Positions 36,140 through 48,557 of a DNA stretch of 64,000 nucleotides are shown here, one piece after another. Position numbers and translations under genes: made by a program. Origin of the DNA: Colletotrichum lupini (Eukaryota; Ascomycota; Sordariomycetes; Glomerellales; Glomerellaceae); NCBI RefSeq assembly GCF_023278565.1, contig NC_064672.1, positions 3,906,001 to 3,970,000 on the forward strand. The letters run 5' to 3'. A model generated the notes under the pieces. That model saw only the letters and a list, made by a program, of their open reading frames with translations. It did not search any database and was not told where the DNA came from. The stretch's first letter is position 1. Each line of letters begins with the position of its first letter.

Positions 36140-39100
36140 GTATGTATGGTCGTCCGTACATAGGGTTCTTTTCGAACGTCCTGCACATAGATGATTCACA
36201 AGAATTAATCATCCATTCAAACAACTGCTTGGTGGTCATCAGTCGTCGTTGGATTGTACCCGGTAGTAGCATGAGTAATCTAAGGAGATATCCAGAGCCT
36301 CTGCATAAATATGAACCAGGGTGGCCAACCCCGGTTAAGTGCATGCGCTTCATACTTGTACATCGTCACAGTCAACGTCGCTTCATTTGGTGTCATTTAC
36401 ACTAAGGTATTCGTAGGCCCGAGCCCGAGGGTTCCATCGACCGGTCAGTTTTCTCCATCCGCGCCAGACGGTGAAGAAATTCCGTGAAACGATCCACCGT
36501 CGTCACTGATGGATCGGAGCGTTTCCCCCCTTCCCTTCTTCCCGTTCCCACAGGTAGTGGTCAGGTTACAAGCCGGACTGACTGGTTCCCAGCCTCCAGG
36601 TACTGCAGCCTGTAGGTAGCCTTTCCGCACGGAGCCCGTCACGACTCATATCCCAGCCCTCATCCCAGTGCCTGTATCTTTTCCCACCAAGGGCCCTTGG
36701 TTGCGTAGTGAAAACAGATGGGGAAAGAAACTCTCACAGTGAATACCTCCGTGAAGAAAAAAGACGATGAGGAAAAAGAGGTACATGGCCAGGGGACCTG
36801 GCACGAACTTTGCAAAGGCATGGGACCCGGACGACCAACCGGCACATCCGCGGTTCGACGGCCGGCGTCCATTTGGAATGACAGCTGGTGGGGAATAATC
36901 GCCCTTTTGCCCAAGTTTCCCAGGAATGAGTGTCCGTGCCAGCCCAGACGCAATAATCCCATCCAAGCCCAAAACTCTGCTGGGCGAGAGAAACCCGCCC
37001 GCCCACTGGCTGCATTGTGAGATGAAGTAAATCTCAATGGGTCAAGTTGCCAGGAAGATGAGCGCCTGTATGAGTAAGTTATTGACCTAGTGAACGGGTT
37101 CACTGGCCTTCCCCTCCTCCGTTGGCGCCATCGCCGCCGCGGCGGCCACATCTTCAACACGTTGACTAAGGTAAGACAATCTCTCCACTAGTACTAAAGC
37201 GCCCCCATCGCATGGACTCCACGACCCCTTTCTCGCCTGCTAGATGCACCCTTTCGCCTTGCCTCTAGGTTGTCTTTCAGCCTGACAGATACTTCAGAAG
37301 TTCACACCAGTAAACCCATCAGGCAGGCAGGAAGACGAAGGAGGGCGATCATCTCGTGGTGGATTCGCAACTACGAGACCGGGCTCTTCTGTCACCTCTA
37401 TGCTCCGGCCTGGCAATCAGAGAGCATGGACATGGCCACCTTTAATCGCCGGCCATGGTAGTGTTCAATGCTGCACAGCTTTATGCTTCTCTTCAGGGTC
37501 GGACCCTTGGAGGAGGAGGGGGATCAGGATCCCAGGGAATGCAAAGCCCGCGCCGTCCGCCGGTCTCTTGGGACGGGCTGCGTTTTGGCATTTTGGCCAA
37601 CATACCCCGCCAAATGGGCAATGCCATTTGGCAATAGTCGATACCTATCCTATGCCTGGCAGATTGGTTGGGCGCATGCCATGCAGAATGCAAGCCGTGC
37701 GGCTGCAATGTCACCGACGTTTTTGGTGACGGGCATGAACTTGGCCAAGGTTTGGCCGGGTTACCGTTCCCTCTAACGCCCCCAAAGATTCGGGCCAATC
37801 TGGATTTGTGGCACAGCGTCTTTTGGTAGAAGGTATCGAGCCCACAACCATGCTCAGCTGGGCTTGGGAAAGCACTGCATGGCCGCATTATCATGGCCAA
37901 CTTCGAGGCATGGAACCAGCGAGATGATGGACAATCCCGTCGCACGCACAAGGGCGGGGCTTTGGCTCCGCATAGAGTGTTTCTTGTTCCGAGTTCGTTC
38001 TTGATGATTTTACTTGGGGGCCGTTAATGTGCCCTCGAATATTGCCAGACAAGGGGTTGGGGGGATTAGGATTGGTTTCCCGCTTCCTCGAAAAGAACAG
38101 AGCATTGGCCCATTTTCAGGGACCCCTCGTGGGATTTTCGTCGTGATACAATCTGTCGCCCGTGTTTCCACTAACCACCCCCCCTTATTCTGAATCCCCT
38201 CTGTCCCGTCCATGACCATGAGGGGAGGGATGGGAGGGGAGGGACGTGCGAATTGTCTCGTGAAAAGGGCAAGGCAGACCTCCGGACCTGCTGCGCTGCA
38301 TTATCCATACGGATACGCATACCATGCGACGCGCAACAGACTTCTTCCAGAAGCTCTGGGCCGCGGGTTCCTTGCCCGGGCCCCATGTCGTCTCAAGTCC
38401 ATCCGTGGTTGCGTTGCGAAGCGAATAACTCCTCTCGGGCTACTCTGTCCCGCCTTGTCTAACAGCCTACCTTATGCCAGGATGCTTCCCGCCTATTCTG
38501 CTGCCGCTGTTCCTCATATTGTGGAGGATGGTTTAGCGACCACTTCTCTAACTCTTCATCCAGCGAATGGAGTGTTGTAGGCCGGGCACTCTCGTTTCGC
38601 TAGCTCTTGGCTTCTACACGAGACTCGTAGGGACAATGGCGTTGTGCCAATTTCGGAGGGGTCTTGCAATAACTTGTGACTGATCAGAACGTGATCTCGT
38701 GATCGGTGGATATACTCCGTATGGACATCTATTTCCCAGAAAGCCACGCTTCACTCATCCTTGTGCTGACTCGGGGTGGGCGCGGAGATCACGATGTCGT
38801 GCTGCCGATGCACCTGTGCGGACCTAGAGTTCTGACGCTGTGCATCTCCGTTGTTGCATAGGTACATATCCTCCAGGGGTCCTGTGAGGTGGTTACGTAG
38901 TACAGATTGCTCCATCTCTCGTCACCCTCATCTCTGGGCAACGGAAATTTTCCCATCCTCTTTTTGCACGATTCCGTTAATTGCTGCTATTGCAACTGGA
39001 CCAACCACCACCCTTGAAGACACACACGCCCAGACATTGGAAGGATGCTGGTGGGATTCAGGGTGGGACTGGGAGGGGAAGGCCGCCGCGGGTGGTTGGG

Positions 39101-41220
39101 AAGCATCCGGTTCATCTCGTCCCACGAAGTTGGGAAACCGCCGATCCGGAGCCGCCGCGTGGCCGGGCAGAAGCTCTTTTTCCTAGTCCGGATGCCGCGA
39201 TATGAAAGGTGCCCGTGGCAACGACGCAGATGTATTGGAATCTTCGACGATCCCTCTACCGTGATTCACAAAGGCTGTTTCGTTTTAGTGTAGGGCCACT
39301 TGTTGGACCCTTGGAAAGCTTCACGCGAGATGAGCAGAACCTAGGTATCGTAGTCCAACACCCCCTCCCCTCTCTCGTCCATCTCGTGAACGATAGGAAA
39401 GAGTCCCCGCGCTCGCCTCGCTTCGAAATTTCGTTGAGACAAGGCCCTGAACTGAGAATTAGAGGCCGCTGTTGCAGTAGCCCCATGCCCTGTAAAGTCT
39501 AGCGCCCTGCCAGGCGTGGAGATTCGATTCCGCTTCTGGAAGCTGTGGAATATTCTTCTCGTTTTTTTCTCTTCACGATGGAAGACTGACCGAATGGAAC
39601 CCCAGGTTGAGTAAGATGGCGGATGCAGCGGTGTATATTACCGAATGGAGACGAGGGCATCCACTGCCGTCCACCGGACAACAGAGTATCGTGCCGAACG
39701 GAACGTCCTCCATGTGAACAACACCGAACCATGTGAATTGAGTGCATAAGCCGTTTTTTGTGAGAGCCGGAAGTGTACAAGCTTTATGCGTCTGACTGCC
39801 GGGGTTCCACAGCGCCGGTAGGTTTTTTTTTCTTTCGTCGGAGGTGGCTCCGGGTGGCGGCTGACGACACGGAATACGACCGCAAAACTACAACGGTCGT
39901 GGCCGGTCATTTGAAAAAGCAAAAACATACAACACCAGGTATTCGCTGATCGTCACCGACTCAACTACTAATCTGGCCCTCATCAGCTTGTCTATGGGAG
40001 AGCGGACGGGATCCCGAATTTTCTGATGGGTGTGGTCGTATGTGCTTGTCTTCCAAAAGAAGTTTCATTATATTGGAAGCGAATCCTATGCACCGGCTCT
40101 AGGCTGACTCTGAATGTACACTGTTCAGCATCGATATGAAATCTTGTATGGGCTCCTTCCCATATGTCGATGCGTAAGTCTATGACTCTGGAAGTGAAGA
40201 AACCGTTAAGCTGCAGACGAAGAACGATGGTCAGTGATGATAGAAGAAGGTACAGTAGCAAGACTGCGTTTTGAGAGAGCCGCCAGGCCAGCTTTGCGAA
40301 GCATCTTCCCAATGCATAGGAACGTTCTTCGCTTGGGGGGGAAACCTTGCTGTCTTGAGCTGTTTCGGAGGTAAATGTTTGCACCTCAGGGACTCGTCAG
40401 TACCATCCAGGTAAATGGCAAGTAGTTGGAGTATCCTGCTTGCGGGTTCTCCTAAGTCTAGCAACCACTTGAGCTCATCGACATACTAGATAGGTAGCTA
40501 CTTATTGAGAAGTTGCAATCGATGGCAAATATCTTGTTCAAGGTCAAAATGCATCAGGTTGCTCGCCGGGTGTGTGGACCAAGGTAACACATCAAACTTC
40601 ACGTGTGTCTTATCTTTGACATATACTATTGGCCGTCTAGCATGTGCGTATAAGATACCAAGGAAACCACTGAGTACTAAGTAAGTGCAAAACTTTCAAG
40701 ATGATTCCATGGAACTGCCTGTTCTTATCCTACTGTGTAGTCACGATGTGGTGTTCTTGGAGTGATTGATCAAGCGAATGAATCATGCGATGTTTTCGGT
40801 CTCAAGCTGAGTGACTGCTCAGGTGCTCTACTGGGCCATCGTTCTTTCCTCTCACCATCCCTTTGTTCCTGCCTTGAGAAGGGTAGGAACGACGAGGAAT
40901 AACAAACGCGCCTTCTCTAGACGCCCTTGGCTGCCTAACGGGCAGGCTGTTGACCCGAGTTTTCTTTCTTTCCAACCTTCCATTCGTCCCTCCTCGCTCA
41001 CTCACACACTCGATCCCCAAGAAATTCCCATCGACATTCCAAAATCCTTTCCTCAATACGCATCTTTCATCAATTCTTCTCAAGAATTCTTCAGATCCGT
41101 CAACACCGATACTCACATCATTACTTGTTGCTTGTGCCTCCAAGTCAAGAAACCCTTCATTCTACCTCCTACTCTTCACGCCAAAAACATTTGGTGATCT
41201 TCTCAACATACATAGGTCCC

Positions 41221-41221
<1 letters not shown>

Positions 41222-41255
<34 letters not shown>
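41222..41255. repeat. (AC)17 microsatellite directly before the Stc1-domain start codon
   Basis: A pure run of 17 AC units ends 13 nt before the ATG at 41269, so it lies in the 5' UTR next to the initiation site. Length variation here could alter translation. Confidence 0.92.
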
Positions 41256-41256
<1 letters not shown>

Positions 41257-41268
41257 GAGACCACAGCC

Positions 41269-42612
41269 ATGTCTTCCTACTACTCCTCTCGTCCTAGCAG
41301 GTAAGTAAAATGCAGCGTTATCTTCTCACTGTGGTCAATGGCACTAACAAATACTTCTCAGTTCCCAGGACCTTGGTGAGAAGCTTGGCGAGAACATGGC
41401 CGAGAAGTAAGTTGCGATATACGAGAATTGTGCCGACGCGACTAGTCTCTGACACCGCTGACACTTTCTTATAGGTATCGCTGCAAGATTGGCGGTGAGT
41501 GGAAGCCGATGTCCGGCTTCTCCAAGAAGCAGCAGAAGCTTGTTCAAGATAAGCTTGATCGACATGCTCGAGTCAACCGTGCCAACACTGGCATGGTCTG
41601 CCGCATTCACTCGGGTGAACCCGTCAATGAGATTCGATGTGAAGGTCCATGTGACGAGATTAAGACCTTGGACCAGTTCTCCAAGAACAATAGAACCAAT
41701 GGCGTCAACGTGAGTACCTAAGCCGCATACCATTTCCACTTCCGCTCACATCTTTGTGTACAGTTCTGCAAGTCTTGCCAGCACTGGATCAACACCCAGG
41801 AGCCCGGCTACACTCCCTGGGCCGGTCCTAACACTCAACTGGACCCCCTGGAGAACACGGACGACTACGTGAGTCACCTGCCGACTGATCCCTCTGAGAT
41901 CTTTGACTTCCGTAGTGAGGTTGATCAGGTAAGAAAGACCATGAACTGCCAACTTGAACAAGACTAATGTGCTGAAAGCCCCTCGCTCCCGTCACTGGAA
42001 CCAACGGCCTCACTGCCGCGGATGACCTCTCGACTCGCATTGAGTCTATGGGCATCGAGACTCGTCAGCCCTATATTGCTGGCCCGATCGGCCTTGGGGC
42101 TAGAAATGTCGGCCATGCTAGCTACAATGCCGGCGCCTCCGGCCTGGACAGCGAGAGCATTGCCTCTGCTGCTACCTCGGCTATCGCAGGTACCACTGAG
42201 ACAGGTCGTGATTACGAGTTTCACAACACCTTCCTTGATGTCGACTTCAATGCCTACGACTCGGCTGGCAAGAAGCATATCAAGACCAAGGTCCCCACTA
42301 CCCAGTCCAGTGGCTCTTCCATGATTAAGAGTCGCTATACCTACGAGGGAGGTCGCCCCGAGACCGGATCCAACACTACGGCTCTCGCCGCTTCGAGCGT
42401 TGCGCCTAGCGGTCCCTGGCCCGGTGTAAGTCCATCTATCACTTTCCAATGTTTCAGTACCCTACTAACGCACTCTCAAGGATCGTCAGCGCGATAGAAA
42501 GCAGCTCACGAAGGCGGAGCACCGCGCGCTCCAGAGAGGCAGGCCTCAGCCTCAAACAATCTTCAACCCCATTCCGTACGGCAACGGCGATGACGACAGT
42601 GACGACGAGTAG
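41269..42612 (+). CDS. Stc1-domain protein
   Basis: Six exons: 41269-41300, 41362-41406, 41475-41709, 41764-41928, 41979-42425 and 42481-42612, giving 351 aa. All introns are about 50-68 nt with GTAAGT/GTGAGT-type donors, and all phases agree. The Stc1 domain spans about residues 27-112 with YRCKIGGEWKPMSGFSKKQ, then CRIH (C68, H71), CEGPC (C81, C85), KTLDQFSKNNR and CKSC (C106, C109). These are the zinc ligands of the tandem LIM-like fold. The rest is Gly/Ser/Ala-rich and probably disordered, ending in an acidic GDDDSDDE tail. In fission yeast Stc1 bridges the RNAi effector Ago1 and the CLRC H3K9 methyltransferase complex. The role in filamentous fungi is not established, so only the domain is claimed. 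Confidence 0.9.
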
Positions 42613-43804
42613 GAACCTCATTCTTCCACGCGTCATCTGGGCACCAAATAACTCTATTTGGTAGCGGTGGTTTCATGCCGCCATGGAGAACATTTCCATC
42701 AGTGGTTACCCGACGCCCTCATCTGTCTCATTGTTTTCTTTTCTTCCTTTTCTTTATTTGAGCTTCTTTGAGTTTCTTGCCTGTGTTTTAATCGCAGCTC
42801 AGCGCAAAGCCATTCCGTCCCAATTTTCACGGGCAAGTCATCCGGCAACAAACAACCGACCAACCTCATATGCCTAGAGGAGTGGGAGGAAGTTTGATGT
42901 TTGCTACCAGCTACAGCGCAGCTATAGTCTATGGAAGCTTCACGGGGACAACGCCTGAGAAATGAGGGAACGCGAAGGGATGGCAGTTCTGGGCATATTT
43001 CCACGGATTACGTGGGGTTCGACTTCTCTTCAACTTTGCAACTTCTCAACGATAGGACGGTGGCGGTTCGGAACGGTTAGGATCATGGGAAGGAAGGCAC
43101 GGAAAAGTTTTGCTCTTTCAGGTACCTCGATAGTCAGGTAACCGCAACTTCACTAATAGTCAGTTCACTTTGCAAATCAAAACGTTCCCTATGCAACCAT
43201 GTGTATTTCAACTGTGTAACGAGAGAAACATGTGGCAAAAAAGAAACCCGAGACGCCCACCGCCATCCAGTCTCATTGCCGATGCGGCCTGTCCAATGTG
43301 TGTGTGTGTGATCCCGTGCTCCTGTCCAGCCGGGGTAATTCTTTTTTGGAAATGCCCCCAAACCATACCCAAAAGAAGAAAACAAAAAACGATGTGTCCT
43401 CCCCGCGTGCCACAACGGGCGCGGAAATGATCCCATCCCAGATTCCAACATGATGCTGGCTTATAGTACTCCCGCCCTCAAGGTGTCGTCGACCTAACTG
43501 TAGAAGCCCCGACGTCCCTCGCCTTGCCGCTATGGATCAAGTAACGGAGGGGTTCGGCTCTCCGACATGGTCTCGATCGCCGAATATTGAGGAGCGATTA
43601 ATGGCCTGTTTCAAGACAGGCTAATCACAAGTCGTTGTTTTGCTTGAAATAGCCAGGATCGGTGTCGCCCCGATTCATCATCTCCTGAGCGTCTCCAACC
43701 TGCCGACGCTCCGTGATCTCGCGATCCTTAAGCCTCTTGTGCAGTGTATACCTTAACCCTAGCGTCAATCCTCGAGCGTTCCTGTCCCTCATGACTGCTG
43801 GTCC
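42613..43804. other. Intergenic region between convergent genes
   Basis: This lies between the 3' ends of the Stc1-domain gene (+) and the dehydrogenase kinase gene (-). No gene or RNA is recognised; it probably holds both 3' UTRs. Confidence 0.55.
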
Positions 43805-45414
43805 CTATTGAAGAGGTTCCGATGAGCTGGACAGACGATTGAGATGCAAATAAACATCCGTGCCATATCTACATTCGGGGTTAGCTTGGGGTTACGTAAA
43901 ATAAGTCCATGGCACAGCGCGCGACTCACCCTTCCATGCTGATAAGTTTCAAGTCTCCGCCAAAGTATCGCGCGTAAAGTCGTGAGATAGGCAATCCGTA
44001 CCCAAAGCCAGCCATAGGCGCTTTGAAGTCGTTCTTATCAAAGTCCGGATCCAGATTCGGTGTGCGATCCACAGTGGTGTACATATATGTCCAAACGAGA
44101 GGTATAGAGCTTCGGGGAATACCACCACCCTCGTCCGAGATCTTGATGGTGATATCCTCCTTACCCTCTGCCACAATGACCTTGGTCACAGGGAATTCCT
44201 GCTTATCCTGACCGTGTGTTTCGACAACGGCGCGGAGAGAGTTTTTCAAAGTCTCAAAGAGCATATGCGAAAGATGCCCTGGAACGTACATGAAGTTCAG
44301 GTTAGGGTTGCAGACGAGTTGAATCTTGGGTGCTTCGAAAAGTCCGTAATGGTCCTCGCAGACAAAGCGCGCATTCTCAATGGCTTCTTGCGCGAGATCC
44401 TGAACATTGGTCTTGGTACAGATGATGCCGACATAGGTGGGATCCCGGTGGTGGCTTTGATCGGTCAAGGCAATGTGCTGACCGATGAGCATGCGGATCC
44501 CTATGCGCGACATGTAAAATCGATCGAGGAATGACTGGATGTTGTTATCAATTTGCATGCGCTGCCTTTTGCGCTTGTACTCCAGGATGCCCTGTGCCAT
44601 GGTGGTGACAACTCCGTCGTGGCGCCTCTTGATGCCATGCAGGGCTTTGGCGAAGCGCTCGTTGTACAAGCGCAGCTCAGGCGGCCAATCGCCGACATCA
44701 TCCACCATTGCAAAATATCTCCGTGCGGCGACGTTCTTCTGCTTGCTCCAGCCGTTTCCATTGGACTGCGGCAAAGAGGCATATTGGCCTTCCTCGATGC
44801 TCGGGTTTCGGGTTGCCTCGGAGAGCATTGGACCTTTCCCGTACGATTTGGCAGGCCTCAAGAGCCTTTCTTTTGTTGATTTATCCAAGTCAGGTCGGGG
44901 AAGTTGTGTGAGTTCCTGCGCGGACGGATGAGTGTCAGTGAGTCATATCCTTCATGCATTATGCGACAGAAAAGCCTTGACATACCTCGAATGACTGTGC
45001 GTACCAGTCCTGCACTCGCTTCACGGAGGGCATGTCGTTGAGGCCATCTGGAAGTTCGTCGAGCTCTTGTACGCGATGGGCAAGGCGGATTGGTAGCTCC
45101 TCGGCAAGGAATTGTGAGGCACGGAAGAGGGTTCCTGGGAGCAGAATGAACAGTCAGCACCATGGCAGCTTGAACGAAAAGCTAGTCAAGTAGGAACTGG
45201 CGCATTGCTATCGCATGCAAGCTCAGCAAGCAACGGAGCAGAAGGGAGGTAAATGCAAGCCGTTAGGAAACGGAGGGGAGTTGCCAAGGGTTGACGAACC
45301 AACTGAAGGCTTCTCTCCAAATTGAACCATCTGCCTCAAGCTCACACCAGTTGCCGGGAAACTAGCGTAATGCCTGATGGTATCCATCAACCTATCCGTC
45401 TTCCTCCACGACAT
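43805..45414 (-). CDS. Mitochondrial pyruvate/branched-chain alpha-keto acid dehydrogenase kinase
   Basis: Four exons on the minus strand: 45414-45300, 45134-44986, 44915-43930 and 43868-43805, giving 437 aa. The first donor is an uncommon GTTCGT; the others are GTATGT and GTGAGT. The enzyme is a histidine-kinase-like (GHKL) serine kinase that phosphorylates and inactivates the E1 subunit of pyruvate or branched-chain keto acid dehydrogenase in the mitochondrial matrix. The N-terminal helical bundle includes LRQMVQFGE and FLAEELPIRLAHRVQEL. The ATP site shows the N box LFETLKNSLRAVVE (about 307-320), G1 box ISDEGGGIPRSS (about 348) and G2 segment AGFGYGLPISRLYARYFGG followed by EGYGTDVYL. An extra Ser/Gly/Asn-rich insert lies near residues 110-155, as in one of the fungal paralogues. 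Which dehydrogenase is the target cannot be decided here. Confidence 0.93.
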
Positions 45415-47349
45415 GTTGGGCGGCTCTGAATTGGCGATCTACTGTTGAAATGAGGTATTCGAATCGAACCCCGCGTGACCGAGTTGGGGCGGCCTTTACC
45501 GAGGCTGTATGACGCAGGGCAACATGGAACAGACACGAGCGGGCGAAATGCGGAGGAAGAGATGTCGAGGGATTAGGAGACGAGGTTGAAGATTAAAGCC
45601 AGATCTACTGCCGCATAGTCAATGGGAGTGAGGAGAGGTCGCGTGCAGCGTACGGGAGGTGTTTCGTGTAGGTTTATTTCTGGTAATGGAGACGGAATAG
45701 GAACTGGGACCTCAAGAAGGCGAGAGCTTGGGATTGCCGGGGACGACAGGAACAAGGCCGGGCCAGGGCTCCTCAGTGGAGAGTTCCTGATGCTCTGGGC
45801 GGACGGCAATGGTACGCAGGTACTTGCCCCGACTCGGCGTCATACTGCCTATGCCCATGGTTCGATGATAGCACGATAAGTACCTCGACCCGGCTTACAT
45901 AGCCGACCGTAGAGGTGCGCTTCAAGCGAGTTTCCCGCCGGTTCTGGCCGTAACAACGGTTCGCAATTGTTTCGCCCGAGGTGCGAATGTGTATGTTTAG
46001 GTCCGTTATTCGAACAGCTATCAGCCAGGTAGAGAATGGTGATTCGGGGCGTTAATTCGACGGTATCACGGCAAGACTCTCTGTGCGTTGCCAACTCTGT
46101 CTCACTTTACAGCGTGGGTACACATATCTACAGCTCTCTTACAGTACCACAATAGAGACACAGGCCGAATGGATGCCATGTAGTATCTCCAGAATAAACA
46201 TTGGGTATGGTGCAGATAATGAGCAGTTTTGCTCTGTCAATCAAGGAGAAAGTCAAGATAAACCAGCTCCAGAAAAACGGAAAAAGGACCGAGCCGTCAA
46301 ACCACACTGATTGAGCGAAAGAAAAAAAAAAGAAAGAAAGAAAGAAAAAGAACAAGAGAAATCGAACAGCCAGCACACATACTTACCACTACCAACTTGG
46401 AATTGAATGCCGGGCAATCAAGAGTCACGATTATATGTCGGGCATGTGACGGAGTGACGGACGGCGGAAAGGAACGGATCGTGGCAGTTGGTGTGTACTT
46501 CCGTCACTATCAATTTCCTTCTCCAACTCTACAGCACGCGACGACGGTCAACCGCGGCGGAGGAGGGGCTCTTGTTCAGCGTCTGCCCTTCCTCGTAGCC
46601 GAGAGAGCTGTGCCCGTGCCTAGGCTTGCTTGCTTCCCCCACACCGAGTCTTGAGGTAAATGCTGACATAAGGTGAAGAGGTTACGAAGCTAAGCAAGGT
46701 ACCTTAAGCTGGGTGCACCTCCACTACAGCAAATGCTAGCAGCTCTACTGCGTAGCCGTCACCTTCCCAATCACATCCCGGTCGCGTCCTTCCCCCTTCT
46801 CGCAAAATGGCCCTAGGTAAATCCGTCTCCAGCGTTCACCCATTGTCAGAGTCCCAGCTTGACCCCTGTGGTCACATGCAAGGCGCCACAATTCTTCAAG
46901 CCCCCCCGAGTCCTCGCCCAGCCTTCACCAGCCTCCCACGCCTTCCAGAGCCACCTCACGCGTCGAACGCGCCAAAGACAAGACTCGACGCATCGCCAAT
47001 TGGTCGGCCTCTTTGACCAAACAGCGCCCGATTCTCCTGCAGCTGACGCCCAAAATCCCCCAATCTTTGGCATTTGCACCAGAAGCCGCCCTTTCGGATC
47101 GTCCCACTAGCTTGCCGCGCCGTGCTGCTTTCATCCGGTGCATGCAGAGTCGACTCGTCGCATTGCAATCGAGCCCAAACCGGCAGTTCTTTGCCTTGTC
47201 GCGCGTCTTTTCCGTTCCCCATACCTCTGAGAGGAATACATACACACGGGGACTATTTGTCTAGGAGGCCAAAGACCCGGTTTTTCGGTTGGCCGGCCGC
47301 CGCCCTATTAAACATTGTCCAAATACCTTTTTCACTTCAATGACCAGAA
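45415..47349. other. Shared upstream region of two divergent genes
   Basis: This lies between the dehydrogenase kinase gene (-) and the coiled-coil gene (+). It holds an A/AAAG-rich run (46321-46350). Overlapping short ORFs at 46807-47264 in three plus frames and one minus frame show mixed coding character; a small multi-exon gene there cannot be excluded, but no model keeps frame. Confidence 0.45.
46321..46350. repeat. A-rich (AAAG)n tract
   Basis: Poly-A followed by AAAG tetranucleotide units in a noncoding divergent promoter region. Confidence 0.8.
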
Positions 47350-48557
47350 ATGTCGGACGGCAGATCGGATTCGGGGCTGGGCCTACGTTTTCTCGATTTG
47401 AATGACGATGAGGACGACAACAGCCCATGCAAAGGCCGCTTGCGCCGCTCTAGGAGCCAAACCAGCAAATCGGTCCCCGTAACGCCGCATGCTTCTTCAC
47501 CGCAAATTTCAACGCCCTCTCTTCCCTCACCGATGAGCCATCGGGGCTTCTCACCTCTCTCACCGACTCCTCGCCAGCAATTCTCCACGCCCGGTGGTTA
47601 TTTCTCGACGCCGGTGGCTAAGAGCCCCCTAGCGCGCTCATGGACCGAGGATGATCTCACTGCATCAACCCATTCAAATGGGACTGAAAAGACGAATGAG
47701 AACACTGAAAATACCCGAGATACTCTCGGTTTGATCCAGCGGCTCAACGACTTGGCGCAAAAGCTCCTCGCGGGTGAAGATGTCCCTGATACCAACGTTA
47801 GCGCCATGCACGGAAAGCTTGATGAGATTGATTCAGTCTTAGCCGGAGAGCCGCCTCAAGCAACACCACAGGGCAAGCCAAAGAATTGGCCGGCAGACGC
47901 CCGGAGTGTTGAGCATGAATCCTTGTGGACTTCGCCTTCGCCGTCATGGTTTCGGTCGGGCCTTTCGGAAATCTCACCGTCCTTCCGCAGCTCATTCAGA
48001 AGAGATACGCCCTCGCCTGAACCCACCGTCGAAAAGAAGCCCGCGGTCGATACTTTCCGCATCGCGTCCGAAGCAGCAAAACTCAACATCGAGCTGGAAT
48101 CCCTCGTCACAAACCTCAAGGCCCGTCAAGAGGAATCGGAGGTGAGACATGAAAACGCCAAACTCGGGAAGGGAGGCCACTGACCAGAATAAAGCACATC
48201 CACCAACTTCTCGTAACCCGCGCAGAACGGGCAGCACAAAGAATCATCTTCCTCCAAGGTCGAGTACATGACTTGTATGTCTCGAAACAGTCCCCTTGTG
48301 GGTTGTTTGTGTGCCTTTCCATACTGACTCATTGCAGAGAAGAAGAACTCCAAGAAAACGACTCGGAACTCAGCTACCTACGCCTCGGCCTCAAGGCTAT
48401 AGAAGTGCAATGCCCAACCGATGTTGACGACGACCTCGCCCAAAGCATTCAGAACTGGAAAACCGACTGGACCGCCCTCAAACGCAAACGGTCAAAGCAC
48501 AAGAGCTACGACCGCTCCGCTTACAGCACACCCACAGGGACGCCGCTGCGGCGGTGA
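47350..48557 (+). CDS. Ser/Pro-rich coiled-coil protein, function unknown
   Basis: Three exons: 47350-48141, 48195-48274 and 48338-48557, giving 363 aa. Donors are GTGAGA and GTATGT. Exon 2 is placed at the AAAG acceptor because only that choice continues the helical frame (HIHQLLVTRAERAAQRIIFL). Residues 1-110 are acidic then Ser/Pro/Thr-rich with SP/TP sites typical of cyclin-dependent or MAP kinase targets. About 120-170, 235-265 and 265-315 are predicted helices or coiled coil (LIQRLNDLAQKLL; ASEAAKLNIELESLVTNLKA; EEELQENDSELSYLRLGLKA). The C-terminus is basic. No known domain is recognised. The shape would suit a cytoskeletal or septation adaptor, but that is speculation. Confidence 0.78.

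Larger units (their letters stand above)
35943..41268. other. Gene-poor region between ADE4 and the Stc1-domain gene
   Basis: About 5.3 kb with no convincing gene. It contains a GA microsatellite (36122-36139) just after ADE4 and G-rich quadruplex-type motifs at 38222-38243 and 39061-39078. One minus-strand ORF (39992-40384) has a hydrophobic stretch (NAVLLLYLLLSSLTIVLRL), but it begins with GTG and has no family match. The stretch 40811-41268 is a CT-rich leader for the next gene. Confidence 0.45.

Noticed and set aside
46807..47264. Possible small multi-exon gene starting ATGGCCCTAG before a GTAAAT donor
   Set aside because: None of the acceptor sites tried joined the start to the most protein-like downstream frame in phase.
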